Assembly: GCF_042477335.2 (NCBI RefSeq)
Contig: NC_091255.1
Coordinates: 46,726,501-46,790,500, forward strand
DNA from: Ovis canadensis
Lineage: Eukaryota > Chordata > Mammalia > Artiodactyla > Bovidae
Direction: 5' to 3'
Length of the DNA: 64,000 bases
Shown here: positions 1 through 13,900 of the stretch, one piece after another
Position numbering within the stretch: the stretch's first letter is position 1
Layout: every line of letters starts with the position of its first letter
Notes under the pieces: generated by a model
Seen by the model: the letters and a program-made list of their open reading frames with translations, nothing else
Told to the model about the DNA's origin: nothing
Databases searched by the model: none
Translations under genes and position numbers: made by a program

Positions 1-538
1 CCATTCTCTGTCATGAGAAGGCATGTCCAGGTAGCCAAAAGTAAAACTCATTCTCTGCTGTTTGTATGAAAACAACTGGCCATTTGCTTGGCTATGCCAT
101 GTCAGATCAAAAGCAGGGCTGGAGGCATGAATCATCCTTATAAATGTCAAACCTCTGACCAAAGAAGATCTTGAAACAGGTTATTTTTGCTCTGAAGTTA
201 TGGCCAAACTCAGCCAAGGAGGAGACGATGTTCAGTCATTTCTGCAGAAAAATGATTGCTGATGAGCTTTCCATTTCTGAGGTATTTTTTCCACTTTAGT
301 GGCCGCCAATGGAGTAAATTGTTACATAAAAGAAACAGAGGGAATCCACAGAGGTATTTGCAGCTCTTGTTAATACTTTTTGAAACCTGTTTTCCAAGAC
401 CAAACGTGAGTGGATAATCACCCAACTATAATTTTGGCCCAATAAAAGGAACACACGAGATGAAAATTAGAATCTGTGAATGTGCCTGGCTTCAAGATCA
501 TACTTAATAACATTAAGAACCATAATAATTTCAAAACT

Positions 539-744
539 GAAAGTCTTAGTCACTCAGTTGTGCCTGACTCTTTGTGACCCTGTAAACTGTAGCTCTCCAA
601 GCTCTGTCCATGGAATTCTCCAGGCAAGAATACTAGAGTGGGTTGCCATTCCCTTCTCCAGGGCATCTTCCTGAACCAGGAATCAAACCTGGGTCTCCTG
701 CATTGCAGGCAGATTTTGTAGCATCTGAGCCACCAGAGAAGCCC
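539..744 (-). mobile_element. Bov-tA SINE
   Basis: Ruminant tRNA-derived SINE in reverse orientation: the Bov-A body comes first and the tRNA-like head (…GAGCCACCAGAGAAGCCC) is at the right. It is flanked by a perfect 15-bp target-site duplication, AATAATTTCAAAACT, at 524-538 and 745-759. Confidence 0.93.
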
Positions 745-2239
745 AATAATTTCAAAACTCAAAGACTAAAAAGCTAGGAAAAAAGCAAATAGTATTGTTT
801 AGTGGTTTTTCCTGTTCTGGTATCATAGTCAGTAGAGCTTGGCAAATTTTTCTATGTCTTTCTTTCTGAAATAGCTAATAAGTTATGAGACTGAGTCTGC
901 TTAATGGACTGTATGTACACAGTGGCCTTTATGGGCTGGTCTAGAGAACATTTCAAGTCCCTTCCAACAGGCCACTGCTTTGGCCTTCTTTGTCCTTTTC
1001 TCATGCTTTAGCAAGAACTGGCTTTATCTGTCTTCTCCTTTTGTCTCTGTTTTCCATAATCTATTAAGTAATTATACCCAGGGCGACATTGGCACAGTCC
1101 TTTTGCTTATCAAGAAAGTGTAAACAACATGCTGGCTTGCCTTTAACCTCTTTTCCTTGGTCACAGCTTGAATTCTGGAGCTACCCAATATCCCTCAAAC
1201 AGAAACCCAAAGTGACATGTGAACTCTGGAAAGAGCATGGTCAAGCTCTGTTGTCCCTAATGAGCGGGGCAGGCAAAACCGTGTCCGCTCCTTTCACCTT
1301 AGAACTCTCCACACCATGGTGACTCATTTTCGAATATCGACTCTGTCAATAGTAGCACCAACTTGGCCTCCGTTACTAGAGAAATGACACTATCACTGGT
1401 TGTAAAGACCTGGTGTGGAATGACAAATGCTTTGCAATAAATACCTAGAAAAGAGAGAAAAACAATATATTTTTAACTTGCTCTGCTTCTATTCTTCTAG
1501 GACATTTTGCCTGCTTGGGGGCATAGCTTCTCTTACGTGGGATTAAAAAAAAAATAAGATGCTGCCCCTTTTTTTCCCTCTAGTAAAAGTCCTCCTCAGC
1601 TCTGCTAGCAATTTAAATGCTGTGATCATACCCATTAGCTTCTCTATCATTGTAATTGTTGTTAATTGTTATAACTGTTTTAGTTATTAGTGGTGTCATT
1701 ATTGCTCTAGGTCCTCTGTCTGTTTTATGCTGAATATATTAGTGCTTTGCTTTTGAATTACCAGGCTTTATTTAGTGCAGAGTTACGTTTTTTGGAAAGA
1801 CATTGAGAAATGCTGGCATTAAGCTTTATTCTTTTGTTTTTCATTCCAAATGGACAGACTGGAAAAAAATAATTAGATGGAATAATGTCCTCAAAATGAG
1901 AATGAGGATGTTTTGAATTAATTAAATAGTCAGAATGCTGCACCATTTCTGATCTCAGACTGCTGCCAAAGGAATGTAAACCTAAAGGAGCCTCAGACCC
2001 TCCCAGAGAGTCAATCTTCTCTCAGGCTCCCAATTCCTTACTGGTCTAAAGACGTCCTAGTCTCCTCACACATCCTCTGTTCATAGGAGTGCTGGGCAAG
2101 CCTAGGGAGAAGCTGGCCTGGCCCAGCAGGCTCCCAGCCGTGTAGCTCTTCCTGGGACCAAGCTACAGGAATAAAGCCCTCCGTGGTCTTACCTCTTCCC
2201 CTCTTCAAGATTTTATCAGGTTTTTGTTTTACAACTTAA

Positions 2240-2470
2240 AGCTTCAGGGAAGGCTTCCCTGATCCCTCAGACTATGTTAGATTCCCTGCTATACACAGCA
2301 CCCTCAGATTCTCATTTGCAGATATATCACAATCATAAATAAATAAATAGTTGTGTGACTTTGTTTCATGGTGCTGCCCCTGCTGGATGGCAGCCCTAAG
2401 GGAAGGGACCATGTGTATGGCCCATGCAGAATTCCCAGTGTCTTGCATGTTTGCTGAAGGCTAACGAGTG
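2240..2470 (+). mobile_element. L2 LINE 3' end, degraded
   Basis: Contains AAGGCTTCCCTGATCCCTCA, a TAAATAAATAA run and GGAAGGGACCATG, the typical order of the mammalian L2 3' end. Heavily diverged; boundaries approximate. Confidence 0.5.
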
Positions 2471-4856
2471 AAGGTAGTGAAGTTGTGTGCACATATACAC
2501 ATAAATGCCAGTCACCTGTTTTAAACTGGGAGTCTTCAGTAGAGTCCAGTCTTGTCCAATTAAGGCATTCCTCCACCCTGATTTCATTAATACCAGGATA
2601 CCTCTGTTTAGACTGCCAGTCCAACCTCCTTCCATTTTTATCCTTCATTCTGCTTCTTTTCCAAAGCAGCATTGTAATGGTTCTGATGATTCCAGTTCTT
2701 GGACTAGGCTAAGCGATCTCCTGGATTCCTGAGTTCTGTCTTCTTTAGGCTTTTAGCTTATGAAGAACTGAAAGTGTCTTCTACCTTTAGTTTTTCTTGG
2801 AAGGCTTTTGTTTTTCTCCTAGCTTTTTGCATTCCCTACGATCTGCTGTGCTTTTAGAATAGCTCTTTTTCCTGGTGTTCTCCACAGGTGTCTTATATAT
2901 CCAATATCAAATCACTTTGTACATAGAGACTCAAAAGGTACCCATCATATCAGGGAGCTGGCCCACACCCAGGCACGTGGGGGGCATACACCACAGTGCC
3001 CATCTGCTAGGCCAGAAAAGGCCAAGATAACTTTGTAAGTCTTCCTATTCGAAAACCTCAAATGATGTTTTTTAAGTCTGTTTTTATAAAATTATTTTCT
3101 TTACCATATATAAATCCATGAAACATATTGATGTCAATGTACTTTTCATTCCTAAACTTAGCCAAAATCTTGGCATGAATAATCAACTCCATTACAACTG
3201 AAAATGCATTATATCCTCTGGGAAAACTACTTTCACTTTTCAGGAACTGATATTTTTCTGTTGTTTCATACACTGATATCCCTGCCAAAATATGCCTTGT
3301 CTTTTCAGTAATTAGCATTTTTTCCCAGTGGTTTTTTTTTCCCCAAACATGTTCATAACTCTGTGGCAGAATGTTTCCAGTGCAGTCATCTCATTTGCTG
3401 CCCTCTGATGTCTACTGAATATATAAACACTTTCTGTGAAAACAAAATATCCTTGAGTTTCTATATGGTTAACATTTTCACTTCTGTTTGCAATATCTGA
3501 ATCTTAACTAAATAGCTCTCTCTCCTCTGTTTTGTGCACTTTAAGGTTCCTACTAAAGTTCTTTCCCAGAGACATATAAGGATCTTGTTCTTCTGTGCCG
3601 TTATTCTTTGAATTGCTCGTAAGTTAGGAACAAGGAGGAAAAAAGCAAATATAGGCAGAGCTGCTGTCCCCGCACTGCCCACTTCTCTCCACCTATCCCA
3701 TCCTCAGCAACTAGCACCATCACTCTCACTAGAGGGTCAAGACAAATGAAGGGAAAGGTGGAAACTGGCAAAATAAGGTGCCCCCCAAATCACTTGAGGC
3801 TTGATCAGAACCAGGACTCCCGACTCGTGTCGTCAGGAATGTCACCTTTTGTGGGTGTTCTGCATACAGTTTTCATACACAGTGTCCCTAGGAATGGCAA
3901 GCCCTGGTCCAGGAGGCATTAGCACTCCTGCCATTCACATCCCCAGATCCTCTCCCACTTTGTACTCTAGTGTTTAACCTTTCCGGGTAGAAGAAGATCA
4001 ATACAAATTCTTCATTGTTAAGAATCAATGACTGTCCTGCAGCATCACTGCCATCTAGTCTTGCTGAGGAGGCCAGTAAATCTCTCCGGCTGCTTCTAAA
4101 GCTTGGTTTGTCGTCTTCAGTTGCTTTCATTTTTAATGCAGATCACTTTGGTTTCTTTTCCCCAGGGGGCTTACAGATAAATCTTGGCAGACATGTTCAG
4201 GGTCTACAAATGAGATGCTGGAAAAGGGCCAGCCCACCCAGAATTTAGTTGTAATGGATGAGACACCCCCTTGGTTCCACTTAAGAACTGGGCTATTCTT
4301 TTCCACATTTATTGGTAATTACCTCATATAGTAAGTACCTGGGTGGGAAGTGCAGGATGAAGTTCCCGTGTAACAGAGGAGGCCAGCCTTTGAGGCTGCA
4401 GTGCTGATCTGTGCTGGCTGACTCAGCCTTTCTTATAAACAGGCAGAAGTTGGAGACACCTCATTCCTTCAGTGCGTAATAAAAAGCAGCACTGGATAGT
4501 GTAGGCAGCCTGTATGAAGAAAGTCTGACAGAAAATCTCTTTGTGCTGCTTACTTATAGACCAAGTGAAAAATTACCTGCCTGATTTTCTTTTATTAATA
4601 AATGAATATATTTATCATATTATTGAATAGCATCTGACTAAGGATGATCTGTAAACATTTAATGTTAGTTAATAACCTCCTTCTCCCACAGTCATTTGCT
4701 CTGGCTGAGTGTTTGGCTGTATCTCATCCCAGATCCCTTGAATCTTAGGTTTCCTAGGGGCAATATCAGAACCTTGTTTCCATTTGCAGCAAAAATGTGG
4801 GCTCCTTAGAAAAAGACAGGGTCCTTTTAACTTTGATTTCTCCTCTCTTTGATCAG

Positions 4857-4957
4857 TGGACTATGCCAGTTATTACCAGGGCCTGTGGGATTGCCATGGT
4901 GACCAGTCAGATGAACTGTCCTTCCAACGAGGTGACCTCATCCGAATTCTGAGCAAG
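4857..4957 (+). CDS. SKAP1: SKAP1 penultimate coding exon (first half of SH3 domain)
   Basis: The exon is 101 nt. It is preceded by the acceptor TTTGATCAG and followed by the donor AAG|GTAAGG. The first two bases complete a codon split with the exon upstream of the window, followed by 33 full codons ending in ILSK, so the next intron is phase 0. Both splice sites are canonical, and the reading frame runs into intron sequence without further similarity. Confidence 0.95.
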
Positions 4958-7900
4958 GTAAGGGTTAGACTGTGGGGCTTGGATCAAAAGTTGATTTTTC
5001 TCCCTCCTGATGATGTCAGTCAGAATTATCCCATGTCATATACTTTTCATGTGCGTATTACATGGCCCCCTCACACACAGAGTAAATCTCCATTGTTTTA
5101 AAATTGTCAAAGTTTATTTGAAAATTCAGATTCAGGAACTAATTTCCAAATTTAAAAAAATACAATAAAGTAGGCACAATACCAAAACTATGCCAATCAA
5201 AATTTGATCTTTTTAAAAGAGTCTATGTCATGCTTAAAACATCATTACCATATACATAATTTACTACAGTAAAATACTTTTGAAAATATTCTAGCTAGGT
5301 CAGCTGCCTTATTTCATTTATAGATAAACAAAACTGTAATATAATTACATATGCAGGAGGGAGTCAGAGCTAGTTAGGTCAGTTGATTTGAGTAAGTGCT
5401 GTAAGGCCAAGATAGTGAATCCAATCCACAAGGGCTAACTTTATTCTCTTCCTCAGTCACAAAGGTAGCCCCTAGCCACAGCTAACTACCTCACAAATGG
5501 TGGTGTTGAATACCAAAGAATGGGCCAAAAAAAAAAAAAAAAAGATTATTTCAGATCTATCACTGGTGTGAAGATTTAGAACTCATGGGTTACTCTTTGA
5601 GGGATCAGTAGCATCATCTTTGTAGAGAAAGACTGCTCATATTCTGTACAGGTGGACTAAGGAAATAAATTTCTGTCCCTGAAAAAAAACTTTTAAAAAG
5701 TTCTCCCTCCATGAGACAATATCAACAAATACATTTTTGAAAGAGGCCCAGTTTGCTCTTTAATTGTTGAGTATGTATGTGAACTCCATGGGCTTCAGGG
5801 GTGGTGCTAGTGGTAAAGGAGATGTAAGAGACGCTGGTTCGATCCCTGGATTGGGAAGATCTGGAGGAGGGCATGGCAACCCGCTCCAGTATTCTTGCCT
5901 AGAGAATCCCATGGGCAGAGGAGCCTGGCACGCTGCAGTCCATAGGGTCGCAGAGAGTCAGACACGACTGAAGCAACTTAGCACACATCCTCAGGTGAAC
6001 TCCATAAAGAGAAATTGAAAACCCATTGTGTTATTAACCCATCATTTGCCATTCATCTTTATTCTGTGAATGTCACTCCCTTGACCAGATGTTTGTCTCA
6101 GTCTGAAATATCCCAGAACTTGTTAGAAAAAAGACCAGGACTGATAAAAGGTAGCTTCCAGCAGTTACAACAAGTCCTCTTTGAACTGGGACCAAATTCA
6201 TATCCAGCCTTCTTTGAGACAGCAGGAGGCCTGCAATCCCTGCTGAGATCACAGTCTTTTAGTGATCTCTTCCAGACTCCGAGTTCAGCACCCACCTTAG
6301 TGCCATTCTGGTGCAGCTCCAACACACCAAGAATAAATTGAAAGCAAAGAAGGGAGTGGACATTGGCCTGATTGGTATTTCAAATGCCCGAAAGCAAGGT
6401 TTGCCGTGTAATAGAATTTGTGTACATTACCACGCTGGCATTACAGGGGTAATCGAGTTATCCACTCAGGTGTGACCAGACCTCTGTTTGCCCAGAGCCT
6501 GCAGGTGAACAAATTAACTGTTTACATTGTCTGAGGTGCCTGCAGCAGGAGGGGGGAGAACAGAGCCAGACTGTCTGCTGGCCTCCTCTCTCGGTCATGA
6601 TTATTTTGTTTGTTTTGCATGTCTTTGGCCTTTGTTAATGGCTTCTCACTGGGGGTCCCTTTCCTCCATTTAGAAGGAGCTGTGCGGTGACTTGCCCAGT
6701 AGTATAGAGCTGTCTGTGGTTGCCAGGGCTGTTGTAATTTTGAGATACCAAAGAACATGGAGACCTTCCCAAATCTGGATTTTTTTTAACCAATCCCTCT
6801 TCCCCTCCTCCATTACTAAAAGCTAACATATCAGAGTTTAATTCAGGGGCAGTACGTTGCTGCATCGATTCTATCAAGCTTCTTTCTCTGTCTTTTGGAA
6901 GGTCCTGAGTCTGTTGTCATCTCTTACCTTGATAGTAGCACATTTCTTACCCCAAAAGCTACATCAGTTGCCTCCCTTCTTCACATTGCTAACCTCTGCA
7001 TGTCAGGGAAAGAAATGAGAAGCTAGAAGCATAACTGAAGATTCCCTCATAAAATTTCATTCCAGTTAACGTTGGCTTGGGGAGCATTTCAGATTGGATT
7101 TACCTTTATTATATTATTTAACTCAATAAGAGTCCTTGGACAGGAAGCAACCTTAAAAGGCCACCCAATCCATTCCCTTGCCTCTAAGAAGCACAAATGA
7201 ACCAATTCAGGCAGATAGAAAAGGAGATTCCACTACCATTATCAGCTGTCTGTCTATCCAGATGTTCAGTTACTCCTAATCTCAGGAATTTTCTCTCATA
7301 TGGATCCTAAATTTATTTCACTTTAGCCCCAGTTGCACTTGTGGTAAAGATCCTGCCTACCAATGCAGGTGATGTAAGAGACGCTGATTCGATCCTTGGG
7401 TTAGGAAGATCTCCTAGAGGAGGGCATGGCAACTCACTCCAGTATTCTTGCCTGGAGAATCCCATGGACAGAGGAGCTGTCAGGCTACAGTTCAGAGGAT
7501 CTGAAAGAGTTGGACGTGACTGAAGCGACTTAGCATGCATGCATGCAGCCCTAGTTGCCTTCCTTTATTGGAGTCAGTTATACTCTGCAGCCTGCCTCTC
7601 ACACCTGTAGGAACAGAACTGACTCAAGTTGAGGTTAGTCCAGAAAACTGATATCTGGAAATCCGCATTTTACTTTTCTCCCTGACCAGTAGAACCTTTG
7701 TCAAGTAAGAAAAGCCTGCTTCTTAGGAACCTGGAGAAGTCTACTTCCCTGAGACAAGACAAGATGCAGCTCAGCTTACCTGGAGCGGTTTCCTTGCCTG
7801 TAAAATGAGGGAGTTGTGTTAGACCTCTGAGGTTCCTTCCACCTCAGACATTCCCGGTCTAAACAAACGTGGTGAGGCTGACACTGCAAATCTGCTGAAG

Positions 7901-10900
7901 AAATTCCACACAAAGATGTGTCTTAGCTTTAATTATTTTTTCAGATTAAACCAAAAAACTCCTATGTTCTTTTGTTTTGGACCCTCATAAATGCATCTGG
8001 CTTTTCCCTCTCTCTTTGTATGATGAGAGAAATGTTCTGAGAGGCAGGGGGTGGCAGGTAAAGAACAGGAAGTGCGGTGGGCATTGGGGAGTGATAACTA
8101 TTCTTGGGCTCCTGCTGCTTCCTTCTGCTTCTTTCTCTCTCTCTCTTTTTATTTTTTTTGGTTTGTTTGTTTGTTTTTGAAGTGTAGTTGATTTATAATG
8201 TTGTGTTAGTGTCTAGTGTACAGCAAAGTGATTCGGTTTTACATGTACATTCTTTTTCAGATTCTTTTCCAGTATAACTTATTATAAGATACTGAGCTTA
8301 GTTCTCTGTGCTGTACAGTAGGACTTTATTGTTTATCTGTTTTATATATAGTAGTATGTATCTGCTAATCCCAAACTTCTAATTTATCCTTCCCTCTCCC
8401 TTTCCCCTTTGGTAACCATAAGTTTTCTTTCTGTGTCTAGAGTCTATTTCTGTTTCATACATATCATTTTCATACATATCATTTTTTCATTTATACATAT
8501 TGTATACATAATGTATATTATACATACACATTCATACATATTACTTTTTAACCTGAAAACTCATATCATATTTGTCTTTATCTGATTTACTTCTCTGAGA
8601 ATCTCTAGGTCCATCCATGTTGCTGCAGATGGCATTATTTCATTCTTTTTTATGGCTGATTAGTATCCCAGTGTGTGTTTTTTTGTGTGTGTATGTATAC
8701 GTATATATACCACACTTGCCATTTTTTAATAGTTGCCCAAGTATGACCCAACCCTGAATCCTAGAATCCTCCAGCCAAGAGAGTCTGTTAGGGTCTAGGG
8801 TTTGGGGGCAGGAATGATCCCAAAAAGAGAGCTACTTACCCTTTAAAAACTTTTTTTCAGAGAATTTCATTGGTTGGGTATCCAAATGCCCATCACCTGT
8901 CCTTAGAGAAGCAAGTTGTCAACAGGTGGTTTATTTATGTGACCCTGAACAAAGTCACTTCATCTTGCTAATCCTTAGTTTCCTCACCTGTAAAAATTGG
9001 GATGATTTCTATTTAAAGGATGTTGTGCTACTTACATTAAAGAATTGTGTGAAGAAGTGCCTGGCATCAGGATGATAACTATATTATATTCCCCTCTTGT
9101 CCATTAACAACAAAGTAAAATTTTTTAGGTCAATGTTGGGTCCATATTAGGAGTTCAATAAATTAGTGAATTGAGAGAGAAAAAAAGATATCCTGTCCTG
9201 CCAAGAACACTTCACAGAGATGTTTGAAAGCTCAAAATGTCCTCACTTGGGAACAGAAGGTCACCCAGTGAAGAAACTTTACATGGAAATGCACTGTGCC
9301 TTTCCTGATCTGAGAGAATTCGTCACTGGCAAAATAGGTCAACAGCTCAAACTTCTTTGAGGAGGGGCCAGAGACGTGTATCCCACCTCTGAAACGGTAA
9401 CCAAAGACACAGTCAGCAGGATCCCTCTTGCCTCCCCTAACACATCTATACATTCCTAAGACCCAAAGTTGCATTGCCCACATAATGCACTGAGTTCCAA
9501 TTTGGGTTGCAAATATATTAAAAGGCAACTTTAATAACAGAGAGCTGTGCATCCATCCCTTTTGGACCCAGATATTTCTGAACAGCTCTTTTGGTGCGGG
9601 TACTGAACTCCACTTCCGCCCGCGCAGGGACGCAGCTCAGGCCACAGCGGGGTGTTCAGTGCTCTTCAGTGGCTCCAGATTGTGGCGCTTGTGCAGGCCT
9701 CCTCATACGTAACCGATGGCTCCTGAGAGCCTGCCTCCCGTAAATTACTTCCCACGATGCCTGCGACCACCGCAGAATTCAAGTTTGAATAGAGCAGGAA
9801 AAAGGTGTTTGAAAGGCCTGTTCACTCAGCTGCATTTTAATTTCCTTTTCAATCTTGTCCCAATTAATTTCACAGAATTAATCTCACAGACGCAAACGCG
9901 GCAGCACTGAAGCTGTGGTTTTAGTGTGGCGGTCGCTCTGCCTGAACATGAAATAGGAGCTAATATAAAAATCCATCTGCTCTGTTTGAAATACACACCG
10001 GCTGCTGCTCAGTCCTGTCTGACATTCCAAACATCAACAGCGGGGAAAAGTGATTTGGGGGTTAGTGGCCATCAGTACTTGGCAGGGGTTCAACAACAGG
10101 TGTACTCCAAAAATCCATTCAGCTTGGGCACCAGGCATGACAGGGCAGGTGCTGAATCACCCTCTGTGCAATAACACAACGCCCTGGGCTTGATTCCTTT
10201 TATCTGATGATCTTAAGGCCCTTCTGGGGACCAGCACTGCTGTGGGCATTTATCGTAAGTGGGAGAAAGGGCAGTAAGAAGTCTCTGGTTGAGTCAAGCC
10301 ACAGTTTGCAGCTTACAGAGAAGTGACTCTATCTTCTTGGCTTAAAGGCTCTCACTAGAGAACCTTCTTCTAAATAATAAAGGTGTTTGTTCTACTATTC
10401 GAGATAACTTAAATAAACACCCATTTAAAATTTAAGCCTCCTGTTCCAGAAGTGATTTATAGTAGTAACATGACCTGTCCAGCAGATAAGGGCAAATGAG
10501 AGAGAGGAAGAGGAACTCTTTCTCAGTTGACGAGGAAGAAGAGGTTCCTGAAAGAGGTCTTCCACTTAAGGTAAACAGAGTTGATAGGCTGCATCTCTTG
10601 GGCTTATGTTGGTGTACCTCATGAGCTGGCCCTGGGCTCTTCCAGAGTTTGTCCTGCTGCTTATTCCCATGGAAGGCAGCCTTGGAGCAACAAACTGGGT
10701 GCCAAGAGAGGTGATACTTACACGGGGCCAAGCCAGGGTTAGAGATATTCTCAGCACCCACACACCATGCTGTGGCTGTCTTCTCTGCTGGTACAGTTGA
10801 TATGGGAATAGGGAGCCTTACAAGCAAGATCATGTGTAATATTGAACATACAATGTTCTCAGATGGCCATAGGTCTTATGTGGATGAGGACAGACCAATT

Positions 10901-13900
10901 TCATCACCCTGGGTTACATTTAGCTCCCAGCACTGGGTCGTAGCTACTTAAATTCAGGGTGGATCGTGGCTCCCAACCTAGCACCTAGTTATCTGAATGC
11001 AACAGGCCTGCCCCACCTGGACTGTGTGAACGTGACACCATGTCTGTTGTAATGGGATTTTTAAAGCCCAATGTTCTTCACCTACTCCTTCAAAGGACTG
11101 CTTAAAGAATGTAGACCTTTCCCCTCCCTTGACCCCATCTCCTCCAGAAGAGATTTGTATGTTGTAAAAATTATCTGAATGCAGCAGTACTTCCTCTTTT
11201 AAGTGTGCTTAGTTGAATGTGACAACAACCCTCATAAAAACAGATAAGTTAATTCCTTCAATTGCTTTAAATGAAGGCTTTTTTTTTTAAATTTCAGGGC
11301 TCTGAGGGAAAGGAGGTGTTTGGTGACATCTAGTGTCCATTTAGGACTTCCTCAGGCACTATTACCTTCTGCTTGGCTGAGCAGGGGATGGGCAGGGTAA
11401 TTTGGGAGGTAATTCAGGGATAGGAAGTGGGGAGAATAGGAAAATACAGACCTGGGGCACAGACTGCCCAGACATAGCGATGAAACTGATCAATGCCTGC
11501 CAAAGAGCTATCATTCACCTCTGACCTAAACAAAGGGGGCAGTGAGGAGGGGTACCATTGGAAAATATCTTTTCTTATTTATGATGATATGAAAAGAGAA
11601 GCAGAAGCTGTCCCCATCACCCCATTTCATGTTAACAAGCAGGTCGACACTGTGCTGTGATGACGAAGATGATGATGATGGTGGTGTTTTCTCTCATCAA
11701 TAACCCCTGTGGGAGGCTATAGAGTTAGGAGGATGGGAATGGGATTTGGGGTCAGCTGGAAGGCAACGGTCACACACCGGTCAAATTCAGTAGAGGCCAT
11801 TCCTTTCCCCCAGACAGGAACCAATCGTCTAGAACAAACCCTGGCAGCCTCATTCCTTCCAGGTAATTTTTATAAATGAGGGGACACCCATTCCAAGAGA
11901 GGACAAAAGGGAGAGGGTGTTTGTGAGTGTGTGTGTGTGTGTGCGCGCGCGCGTGCATATGCATGCATATAAACTTACAAGCAAGAGGCCCGACTACTTA
12001 TCAACCTTATTCTCTATACCCCGGCCATTTATTATAAACCCTTTTTTAAAAGAAAAAAAAAAGTAAACTTGGCATTTTCCACTTTAATCTCCTTAGTCCT
12101 GAACTTTTGTCCTGGACAAGACCCTTCACTTTCTATACACACAGACACACACACACACACCCCTTTCAGTCAGGTGGAAAGTCCCAGATCTGATAATTAG
12201 CCATGAGACCCAGACAGAAATGTTTACCTAGAGCCATATAAGCCATACAGGGTTAGGTTAATGCTCAGAATCGCCTGATACTTTACAAACTCCAGTGTAA
12301 AAAGAAATTCCAGCCATTTATTTTGCAGTGAATTTATAACAAATGCTGTTAAAGGCTTCGTCTTTTGACAGAGGTAATAATAAATTCACTGTTAAAGACG
12401 GTAGTTTAATTCCTTATACCTCCAATACTGCACAGAATAAACCATATTCATCACTGAGTAATTTTTTACCACATAAATCTTTAAAACTAACCGGTGAAGG
12501 CTGTTGAGACTGAAATATTGTGAATTTATTAGATATGCCCATGTAGTATTGGATTCAGAGGTTTCCACTCGAATATATTATGGGGAAAATTTGTGTCTTT
12601 AACTGTGACATTCCCTCCATTTCCAACTGCCAGTAGTATAACAAGCAGCTCCTCCAGAGTCAGCTGCACGTTTATCAGACAGAGATTTAATGATCAACTC
12701 CTCACTAATCTGCCAGAGAGGTTGGATGACATTTCAGTGAGATGCTCTATTTAAAAGGAGTCACGAAAGCTTTGTTTCTGTGTAATTATTTTCTCAAAAG
12801 GAATTCAGCCTCCCCAAACCTCTGCCCACCAGTGTTTCTTGGTAGTGTATGGATCCAGTTCTCCAACCAAAGTAGCAAAATGTTGAAGCAAATTATAACC
12901 TCTTGCAAATACACAGGGCAGTAACTTCTATGCATTATACGATTAGTTATGGGGGGCTTGAGGTAACCGGTTAGAACACAGAAAAGCTGGAATTAGCAGA
13001 TGTTGCCAGACGTGTGGTATTTAAGGCTAATAAAGATTATATTGATTCTAAAACTAGAAATACAATGATTTCAGAAACCTTACTATTTAAAAACTTTAAT
13101 CTTGGCATATGACACAATCAAGATACAATTAAATCCTCACATTTGAACAAAACTCCTTTTACTCTTCTATATAAATTTTGAGTGAAAATCTGTGCCTGTT
13201 AGACAAATATTCTGAACCTTTCTCATTATTTGCTAGTGAAGTGACATTTAAACTGACCAGTTGATTATATCAAATTGTAATGCCCTCTCCAGTTTCATTA
13301 AGGATATATTAATACCGCTAGAATGAAAAATATTTTTTCTTTTAGATGCAGAAATGAGCTTCATCTTTTCAGCAAAGAGCTTTGGCAATTTTCTTCTTGC
13401 CACTGCTGCTGCTGCTTGCCACTAATATTCTGTATTTGGCAAGGGTTCCAGATACTAAAAACTTCCAAGGAGGATTATGAACTTTAAAAATTTTTTTTAA
13501 CAAAATAAAATGCATTTCTAACTCTTAAACAAAGGTGAAAAATCTCCTGGCAGTGCAAGATTGCAGCCCATCAGAGTAATTGTTAAAAGACAGAACCCGG
13601 CTAGAAAGATAAGCGAAATACCAGCGATTAATATTCAGTATTTTACATTCTAGTCAAGAGGATGTGTTTTCCTTTGTGATGTGGCTCATAGTGTTGGGAG
13701 CCAGACTCTGAGCTGTGTCTTCTTTTTGTGCATGAGGATTAAGGGAAAAAAAAAAACACCAACAACAATCCTGCTCCATCTGTAAATGAACAAACATCTT
13801 GATTTTATAGCTATTTGCTTTGTAAAACTGAAGAATGAAACAAAAATTACTGGATGCCTAAGTAACACTTTAATTCCGAATTCATTTACGCTGTAGCTAT

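Larger units (their letters stand above)
1..4856 (+). other. SKAP1: SKAP1 intron (3' part)
   Basis: Intronic DNA ending at the acceptor before base 4857. It holds one Bov-tA SINE near 539-744 and a degraded L2 3' end near 2240-2470. The rest, including 760-2240 and 2470-4850, is A/T-rich unique sequence in which I see no gene, RNA or long repeat. The open frames are short and lack family resemblance. Confidence 0.8.

Noticed and set aside
4856-5101. An 81-codon ORF starting at 4856
   Set aside because: It is a SKAP1 exon reading through its donor into the intron; coding ends at 4957.
5790-5994. tRNA-like sequences with A/B boxes as tRNA genes
   Set aside because: They are the heads of Bov-tA or CHR SINEs: they lack a complete cloverleaf and are fused to SINE bodies with target-site duplications. 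The same applies to all similar heads in the window.
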